Positions 5,597 through 11,166 of a stretch of 11,166 nucleotides of DNA are shown one piece after another. The position numbers and the translations under genes are program-made. The notes beneath the pieces are model-generated. The model did not search any database. It was not told where the DNA came from and worked only from the letters and a program-made list of their open reading frames with translations. This DNA comes from Ignavibacteriales bacterium (GTDB lineage: Bacteria > Bacteroidota > Ignavibacteria > Ignavibacteriales > Melioribacteraceae), in assembly GCA_027080245.1 (NCBI GenBank), contig JALWSN010000563.1:1-11166 (forward strand). Direction: 5' to 3'. Numbering within the stretch: the stretch's first letter is position 1; each line of letters begins with the position of its first letter.

Positions 5597-7483
5597 ATGG
5601 ATAGACAATCAACTCTTGCATTTATTTTAATAGGATTAATTTTAATTGTTTGGCTCTACATCACCGCGCCCCAACAGCCCGTGATTCCGCCAAAAACTCA
5701 GGATACGACTTTAGTTCAGAAACAAAAGAAGAAATTAGACTCGCTTAAGATTGCCGAAAAGAAAAGGAAGGAAATTGCCGCTAAGAAAGCCTTGGCTCAA
5801 AAATCTACCGAAAAAACGCAATTTAAAAAAGCAATTAAACCTTCTCGCATTATTACCATTGAAACTAATCTGGCTAAGTTTGAACTTTCCAGCCTTGGCG
5901 CAAGGATTAGAAAATACTACTTGAAAAAGTACGACACTTGGTACGCTTACAAAATTAAAGACACATCCGACTTTTACAACCGACACGTTCAATTAATCAA
6001 CCCCAAAGACGGCGGAGATTTGAACATTGTCTTCGTTTCAAAAGACGGCAAGTTAATCAACACGAAATTTATTGACTTTAACGTTAACGCCAGTAATTAT
6101 TATTACCGCGTAAAAGATTCGTTGAAAATTATTTTCACTGCCGGATTCGGCGAAAAAAGGGAAATAAAAAAAGAATTTACTTTTTATGCTGACAAATACT
6201 CCTCACAAATGAACGTCGAGCTAGTTAACATGAACGATTACATCAGCGGATTCCGCTACAATCTTACTTGGGAAAACGGAATCAATTTTGTAGAGGAAAA
6301 TTCCGTGGACGAAGCCCGCTACGCAAAGGCAGAAGCCTACTCCGGACAAGAACTGCTTGAAGTTGACGCAACTTCGGACAAAGTTGTTTCCAAAGAAATT
6401 AACGGCAGAATCGATTGGGTTAGCGTAAAAAATAAATACTTTGCAATTATTATTGCTCCTGACAATCCCAGCGAAGACGGTGGGGCTTTTTTCAAAGGCT
6501 ACCTTAAAAAGACTAAAAAACTTGGCGACAGAGAGTATTATTCGATGGGGATTAAAGTCCCTTTCAACAATACTTCCTACCAAAAAGATAAATACACACT
6601 TTACATTGGCCCGATTGATTACGACATTTTAAAATCCTACCACCGCGAATTCGAAAAAGTTTACTCGTGGGGTAGTTACTTTGGATTATCTTTCATTATT
6701 CAACCCATTTCAGAATATATCCTTCTGCCCGTAATGAAGCTGTTGCACTCGTTCATTCCGAATTACGGTTGGGTTCTAATCATCTTTTCCATTTTAATTA
6801 AATTTGCGCTCTACCCATTTACCAAAAAAAGCTACCAATCGATGCGCAAAATGCAGCTGCTTCAGCCTAAAATCAAAGAGATTAAAGAAAAGTACAAGGA
6901 CGATCAGCAAAGGGTTCAAAAGGAAACAATGAAGCTTTACCAAACCTACGGCGTGAACCCCGCCGGCGGGTGTTTACCCATGCTTTTCCAAATGCCGATT
7001 CTATTTGCTTTGTGGGGATTGTTTAGCGTGGCAATTGAATTAAGGCACCAGCCGTTCATCCTTTGGATTACCAATCTTTCCTCGCCCGACGTTATTTACA
7101 ATCTTGGATTTAAAATTCCTATTTTCGGAGTGGACAAAATTTCCGGGCTTGCAATTTTACTTGGCATTACCACTTACTTCCAGCAAAAGATGAGCGTTCA
7201 GGACCCCAGCCAAAAAGCAATGATTTACGTGATGCCCGTAGTTTTTACGTTCATGTTCATGGGCTTCCCTTCCGGCTTGAATTTGTACTATTTAATGTTC
7301 AACGTGCTTTCAATAGGACAGCAATATTTAATCAATCACGCTAAAGGCGCCGAACAGGAATTAAAACCGGTTAAAAATCCCAAGAAAGGCGGGTTCATGC
7401 AAAGGTTAATGCAAGCCGCCGAACAACAGGCACAAACGCAAAAACAAGCGCAGAGAAAATCTTCCAAAAAGCGTCGTAGATAA
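5597..7483 (+). CDS. yidC: Membrane protein insertase YidC
   Basis: YidC inserts and folds inner-membrane proteins, alone or with SecYEG. The product is 628 residues. An N-terminal membrane anchor (about 6-23) is followed by a lysine-rich, probably helical linker (about 35-75), a large periplasmic P1 domain (about 80-345) and the five-helix insertase core (about 365-590). The core shows LLQPKIKEIKEKYKDD, NPAGGCLPMLFQMPI and FPSGLNLYYLMFN. In the groove helix, Lys402 in ILIKFALYPF stands where E. coli has Arg366, so the positive charge is kept. The tail is basic (SSKKRRR), suited to ribosome contact. ATG 5597 is preferred over the in-frame TTG at 5591 because AGG at 5586-5588 is well spaced for the ATG and MDRQSTLAF is the usual beginning. 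Two tandem TAA codons end the gene. Confidence 0.96.
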   Translation: MDRQSTLAFILIGLILIVWLYITAPQQPVIPPKTQDTTLVQKQKKKLDSLKIAEKKRKEIAAKKALAQKSTEKTQFKKAIKPSRIITIETNLAKFELSSLGARIRKYYLKKYDTWYAYKIKDTSDFYNRHVQLINPKDGGDLNIVFVSKDGKLINTKFIDFNVNASNYYYRVKDSLKIIFTAGFGEKREIKKEFTFYADKYSSQMNVELVNMNDYISGFRYNLTWENGINFVEENSVDEARYAKAEAYSGQELLEVDATSDKVVSKEINGRIDWVSVKNKYFAIIIAPDNPSEDGGAFFKGYLKKTKKLGDREYYSMGIKVPFNNTSYQKDKYTLYIGPIDYDILKSYHREFEKVYSWGSYFGLSFIIQPISEYILLPVMKLLHSFIPNYGWVLIIFSILIKFALYPFTKKSYQSMRKMQLLQPKIKEIKEKYKDDQQRVQKETMKLYQTYGVNPAGGCLPMLFQMPILFALWGLFSVAIELRHQPFILWITNLSSPDVIYNLGFKIPIFGVDKISGLAILLGITTYFQQKMSVQDPSQKAMIYVMPVVFTFMFMGFPSGLNLYYLMFNVLSIGQQYLINHAKGAEQELKPVKNPKKGGFMQRLMQAAEQQAQTQKQAQRKSSKKRRR

Positions 7484-7495
7484 TAAAGCGCCATA

Positions 7496-10192
7496 ATGAC
7501 CGCAAAGTTTAAGAAAATATTATTTTTCTTATTGTTGGTTCAATTTTCGTTAAACGCGCAAGATTCCCTGCGAATAAATCTAAAGTTCAAAAAGCAAAAT
7601 TTACCTTTCGGCTTAACCGAACTAACGCCCGCCGAAGAGCCCGTAATCGGACTTGCCTTAAGCGGCGGCGGCGCGCGGGGCTTTGCCGAAATAGGATTGC
7701 TGAAAGTTCTCCGGGAAAACCACATTCCCGTTAAAATTATCGCTGGTACAAGCATCGGAAGTATTCTGGGCGGACTTTACTCCCTCGGCTATTCCATCAA
7801 CCAAATTGAAAAAATAATTCAATCGACAGATTGGAAATCTTTCATTAATTACAAAAAGAAAAACCGCAAGAACCTTTTCGTTGAACAAAAATTGACCGAG
7901 GACAAAGCTCTGTTTAGCTTCAGGCTAAAAGGACTAAAGCCTGTTTTGCCCAAGAGCATTAACACGGGCGAGCAAATAACGGCTTTCCTGAACGCGCTTG
8001 TTTTTAACGCTCCAATTAAGAACGGCAAAAATTTCGATTCTCTGCTTTACAAATTTCGAGTTGTTTGCACGAATTTAATTACCGGTGAGAAAGTCGTTCT
8101 TTCCCACGGTTCCCTGCTCGACGCTTTGAGAGCAAGCTCGAGCGTTTCTTTTCTTTTGCCGCCCGTTAAAATCGATTCCCTTATGCTTGTGGACGGCGGG
8201 CTGACGGAAAATTTGCCCGTTACTACCGCTAAGAAATCCGGCGCTGATTTGGTTGTGGCTTTCAATGCGGTTAGCCCCTTGCGTAAAAAAAACGAGCTGG
8301 TTTACCCATGGCAAGTGGCAGACCAAATAGTAAGCATTCCAATGCACATCCTTACCAAAGAGGAAGAATCTGCGGCGGACGTTTTAATTCAGCCTAAGTT
8401 AAAAGGAATTAAGAACACGGACTTCGGCAAATTTCCCCGATTGCTTAAAGCCGGAACGGAAGCAAGCAGGAAAGCTTTGCCTAAGATTAGAAAAGAGTTC
8501 GTAAAAAGATTTTACCAAAATCTCGGCGGTGGAAAGGTTATTAAAAATTTGACTCTTCCCACGCTCCCAAACAAATACGAATTGGAAATTTTCAATCAAC
8601 TGAAAAACAAAAAGACAATTACCACTTCCGACGTAAAATTTTACGCTTACAAGATTTTTAAGCGCGGCGGCTTTCAAAAACTAATGCCGGTAATTTATTT
8701 CAAAGGAGACAGCGCGATTTTAAAAATTAAGTTTAAACTAAATTCCATTATTAAAAAATTCTGGGTAATCGGGAATATTCACCTGTCAAAAAATGAAATT
8801 GAGAGACATCTGAAAAGCTTGTTAAATAAGCCTTTCAACCCGGCAAAAACGGAAAAATGTTTGCTGGCTCTGCTTAGGCTTTGCAGAGACAAGGGGCTTT
8901 CGTTAACTTCAATAAACAAAGTGAAATTTGTTGACGGCGAGCTGCAAATATTTGCGGACGAAGGAAAGATTGACAAGATTGAAATTGTGGGCAACAATTA
9001 CACAAACAACGAAGTAATTCTAAGGGAGCTCCCTTTTTCAGCCGGAAACGTTCTGAATCTTTCCAAACTTAAAAAGGGAATTGTTAATCTTCAAAGCGCA
9101 AATCTGTTTAATTCTATTGAACTCAAGCTGCGTAAAAAGGGTTCAAAGAATATTTTGGTTATTAAAGTGGAAGAGAAAGAACCCGTGATTTTTAGATTCG
9201 GAATGAGAGTTGACAACGAAAATTACCTGCAATTGTTTTTGGATTTCAGAAACGAAAACTTGTTAGGCAGCGGAACGGAATTTGGCGCTTCGCTTTTCGG
9301 CGGGGAAAGAACTCGGTCGTTCATCCTCGAGCAACGTTCAAACAGAATTTTTAACACCTACCTTACTTACAACGTTAGACTTTACCGTTCTTTTAACGAC
9401 GTTAGTACGTACCAAATTTTAGAGCATCCCGACAAAGGCGAAATATCCGCGAACAAAACCGCCGAGTACCGACAAATTTTTACGGGCGTTTCTGTGGGGT
9501 TTGGAATTCAGGCAAAAAAAATTGGCAACGTAATTTTCGAAGGGAGATACGAACAAAACCAGGTTAAAAATAAAAGAAATTATTTCGGCGAAACTTACAA
9601 ATTGAATCTTCTTGCCTTTAAGTTGAGGTTTCTGGTCGATTCCCGCAATAAGTATCCCTACACAACAAGCGGTTCGCTAATCGAGATGTTTTACGAGACA
9701 GCTCAAAAAAAATTAGGCGGCAACTTGAGTTACTCGAAGTTTTATTTCGATTACAAAGATTATTTTACATTAAACCGGACTCACACTATTAGTCCCGAAA
9801 TTCAAATAGGATTTGCCGACAAGACACTTCCGTTAAGTCAGCAATTTTCGCTTGGCGGACAATATTCTTTTAGCGGATTGCGGGACTATACTTTACGCGG
9901 CAGGCAAATATTCAAAGCCTCGCTTGAATACATTTACAAATTACCGGTTAAATTATTTTTCACCTCTTACCTAAGCTTGCGCTACGATCTGGGCAACGTT
10001 TGGGCACAGAGGGAAGCCATTAAATTTAAGAATCTCAGGCACGGCATCGGAGCGACCCTTTCGTTCGACACTCCAATCGGACAGGCGGATTTTTCGGTAG
10101 GAAGAAGTTTTGTTGTAAAAAGCCTTGCTGCTCGCAGAACTTTGCTCTGGGGGTCGTACCTGTTTTATTTTAGAATAGGCTATTATTATTAA
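7496..10192 (+). CDS. Patatin-like phospholipase fused to POTRA repeats and Omp85/BamA barrel
   Basis: This is a predicted outer-membrane protein of 898 residues with type Vd (PlpD/FplA-like) architecture. A signal peptide (1-21, hydrophobic LFFLLLVQFSL then NA/Q) targets Sec. The patatin domain (about 49-335) has the oxyanion loop SGGGARG (56-62), nucleophile Ser86 in GTSIG, and partner Asp233 in DGG, so the Ser-Asp dyad is intact. Two clear POTRA-like repeats follow (about 418-492 and 494-565, the latter with IDKIEIVGNN). A third possible repeat lies at about 345-416. The barrel (about 566-898) carries SGLRDY (793-798) in the place of the Omp85 loop-6 motif and ends in aromatic residues (FRIGYYY), fitting a BamA-recognised beta-signal. 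Expected role: phospholipase A-type lipid hydrolysis, with the patatin domain periplasmic, surface-held or released; the side is not decided by sequence. It starts 12 bp after yidC without a clear Shine-Dalgarno site. Confidence 0.9.
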   Translation: MTAKFKKILFFLLLVQFSLNAQDSLRINLKFKKQNLPFGLTELTPAEEPVIGLALSGGGARGFAEIGLLKVLRENHIPVKIIAGTSIGSILGGLYSLGYSINQIEKIIQSTDWKSFINYKKKNRKNLFVEQKLTEDKALFSFRLKGLKPVLPKSINTGEQITAFLNALVFNAPIKNGKNFDSLLYKFRVVCTNLITGEKVVLSHGSLLDALRASSSVSFLLPPVKIDSLMLVDGGLTENLPVTTAKKSGADLVVAFNAVSPLRKKNELVYPWQVADQIVSIPMHILTKEEESAADVLIQPKLKGIKNTDFGKFPRLLKAGTEASRKALPKIRKEFVKRFYQNLGGGKVIKNLTLPTLPNKYELEIFNQLKNKKTITTSDVKFYAYKIFKRGGFQKLMPVIYFKGDSAILKIKFKLNSIIKKFWVIGNIHLSKNEIERHLKSLLNKPFNPAKTEKCLLALLRLCRDKGLSLTSINKVKFVDGELQIFADEGKIDKIEIVGNNYTNNEVILRELPFSAGNVLNLSKLKKGIVNLQSANLFNSIELKLRKKGSKNILVIKVEEKEPVIFRFGMRVDNENYLQLFLDFRNENLLGSGTEFGASLFGGERTRSFILEQRSNRIFNTYLTYNVRLYRSFNDVSTYQILEHPDKGEISANKTAEYRQIFTGVSVGFGIQAKKIGNVIFEGRYEQNQVKNKRNYFGETYKLNLLAFKLRFLVDSRNKYPYTTSGSLIEMFYETAQKKLGGNLSYSKFYFDYKDYFTLNRTHTISPEIQIGFADKTLPLSQQFSLGGQYSFSGLRDYTLRGRQIFKASLEYIYKLPVKLFFTSYLSLRYDLGNVWAQREAIKFKNLRHGIGATLSFDTPIGQADFSVGRSFVVKSLAARRTLLWGSYLFYFRIGYYY

Positions 10193-10231
10193 GGCAATTG
10201 GGGCGCTTACGTTCTTACGGAAATAAAATCG
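10193..10231. other. Convergent junction between the patatin-barrel gene and prfB
   Basis: Only 39 bp separate two converging stop codons. I found no GC-rich hairpin with a T-run in either direction, so neither transcript has an obvious intrinsic terminator here. Read-through or Rho-type termination are the likely alternatives. Confidence 0.5.
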
Positions 10232-11166
10232 CTAACTAACACCGCCAAATTTCAGCAAATAAGCTTTAATGAAATCGTTCAAGTCGCCGTCCATTACCGC
10301 CTGCACGTTGGAAGTTTCGTAATTGGTTCTGTGATCCTTTACCATGTTGTACGGATGAAATACGTAAGAGCGGATTTGGCTGCCCCATTCGATTTTCATT
10401 TTACTCTTTTCAATTTCGGAAAGTTCGGCTTGCTGTTTTTCCAGTTCTTTTTGGTAAAGCTTGGCTTTTAAAATTTTCATTGCGTAATTTTTGTTTTGAA
10501 GCTGCGAACGTTCGCTTTGGCATGCGGCTACAAGTCCCGTAGGCAAGTGAGTAATCCGCACCGCCGTTTCCACTTTGTTTACGTTTTGTCCGCCCTTGCC
10601 TCCCGAGCGGAAAGTGTCAATTTTCAAATCAGCCGGATTGATTTCAATTTCAATTGAATCGTCTACCTCCGGCATGGCAAAAACGGAAGCAAAGGAAGTG
10701 TGGCGTCTTTTGTTGGAATCGAACGGAGAGATTCTCACCAAGCGGTGAACGCCAATTTCAGCTTTCAAATAACCGTAAGCAAACTTGCCGACGACCTCCA
10801 GCGTAACGCTTTTAATGCCTGCGCCTTCGCCGTCCAGGCGGTCGATTAAAGTCATCTTAAAATTATTTTGTTCCGCCCAGCGCAAATACATCCGCATTAA
10901 CATTTCCGCCCAGTCCTGAGCTTCCGTTCCCCCGGCGCCTGCGTGGATAGTAATGATGCAATTTTTGTCGTCGTCCTTGCCGCTAAGCATGCTTTTGAAC
11001 TCGACTACTTCGATTTTTTTTCTCAAAGCATCAATGTTCTCAACTACCTCAGTCACAAGTGTTTCGTCGTTCTCCAGTTCGGCAAGTTCAATAAAATCAG
11101 CTATTTCCCCGCTTTCTTTTTTCAGGTCGTTCCACAAATCAACCCAATATTGAAGTTGTTTTATTT
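10232..11166 (-). CDS. prfB: Peptide chain release factor 2, N-terminus outside window
   Basis: RF2 recognises UGA and UAA stop codons in the ribosome and triggers peptide release. About 310 residues are visible. The recognition tripeptide SPF (bases 10721-10729, in RISPFDSNKRRHTSF) marks it as RF2 rather than RF1, which has PAT. The catalytic GGQ is at 10586-10594 within GGKGGQNVNKVETAVRITH. GAGGTEAQDWAEMLMRMYLRW and WGSQIRSYVFHPYNMVKDHRT are further family signatures. A TTG at 11135-11137 could be read as a start, but the frame stays open to the window edge and encodes RF2-like helical sequence, so the gene is truncated by the window. Any programmed +1 frameshift site at about codon 25 lies outside. 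The gene is antisense to and convergent with the patatin-barrel gene. Confidence 0.96.
   Translation of the reverse strand, partial: IKQLQYWVDLWNDLKKESGEIADFIELAELENDETLVTEVVENIDALRKKIEVVEFKSMLSGKDDDKNCIITIHAGAGGTEAQDWAEMLMRMYLRWAEQNNFKMTLIDRLDGEGAGIKSVTLEVVGKFAYGYLKAEIGVHRLVRISPFDSNKRRHTSFASVFAMPEVDDSIEIEINPADLKIDTFRSGGKGGQNVNKVETAVRITHLPTGLVAACQSERSQLQNKNYAMKILKAKLYQKELEKQQAELSEIEKSKMKIEWGSQIRSYVFHPYNMVKDHRTNYETSNVQAVMDGDLNDFIKAYLLKFGGVS

Noticed and set aside
11135..11137. TTG as start of prfB
   Set aside because: The frame is open to the window edge and encodes RF2 helical sequence before this codon.
10232..11166. Programmed +1 frameshift site of prfB
   Set aside because: The region where it would lie (about codon 25) is outside the window, so its presence cannot be judged.

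Overview
The window is AT-rich and gene-dense. It looks like core chromosome of a bacterium from the Bacteroidota/Chlorobiota side of the tree, possibly an Ignavibacteria or Melioribacter-like lineage. That placement rests on a strong AAA-lysine bias, a YidC with lysine rather than arginine in the insertase groove, a signal-peptide patatin/POTRA/outer-membrane-barrel protein, and purine/pyrimidine-rich palindromes between genes. It is inference, since no 16S rRNA or other marker is present. Seven genes lie on the plus strand, and prfB enters from the right edge on the minus strand.

Left block (1-4029): lon (3' three quarters, ATP-dependent protease LonA), msrC (GAF-fold free methionine-(R)-sulfoxide reductase) and dnaX (clamp-loader tau subunit). 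lon and msrC overlap by ATGA and msrC to dnaX is 11 bp, so this looks like one transcription unit. The lon frame is broken within the first 30 bases by a TAG inside an imperfect T-run duplication. dnaX carries an A10 tract after its clamp-loader core. Both shifted frames stop within 2-8 codons of it, which resembles the slippage arrangement that makes gamma in Thermus.

Middle gap (4030-4825): about 800 bp with no credible gene. It holds a degenerate 11-bp periodic repeat, a nested palindrome of about 110 bp with MITE-like terminal inverted repeats flanked by an 8-bp direct repeat, a second weaker palindromic block, and a very AT-rich leader to rpmH. A few DnaA-box-like words occur, but no convincing origin is visible.

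Right block (4826-10192): the classic rpmH-rnpA-yidD-yidC cluster (ribosomal protein L34, RNase P protein, the YidD membrane-insertion factor and the YidC insertase), tightly packed. It is followed after 12 bp by a large patatin-like phospholipase fused to POTRA repeats and a BamA/Omp85-type barrel (type Vd secretion architecture). The rpmH-yidC genes serve translation, tRNA maturation and membrane protein insertion. The patatin-barrel protein would need Sec export and outer-membrane assembly.

The right edge (10232-11166, minus) is prfB, release factor 2, with SPF and GGQ motifs. It converges on the patatin gene, and its N-terminus, including any programmed frameshift site, lies outside the window. 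The most unusual items are the nested palindrome in the dnaX-rpmH gap, the dnaX A10 tract and the multi-POTRA patatin-barrel protein. I see no convincing new multi-gene system here.
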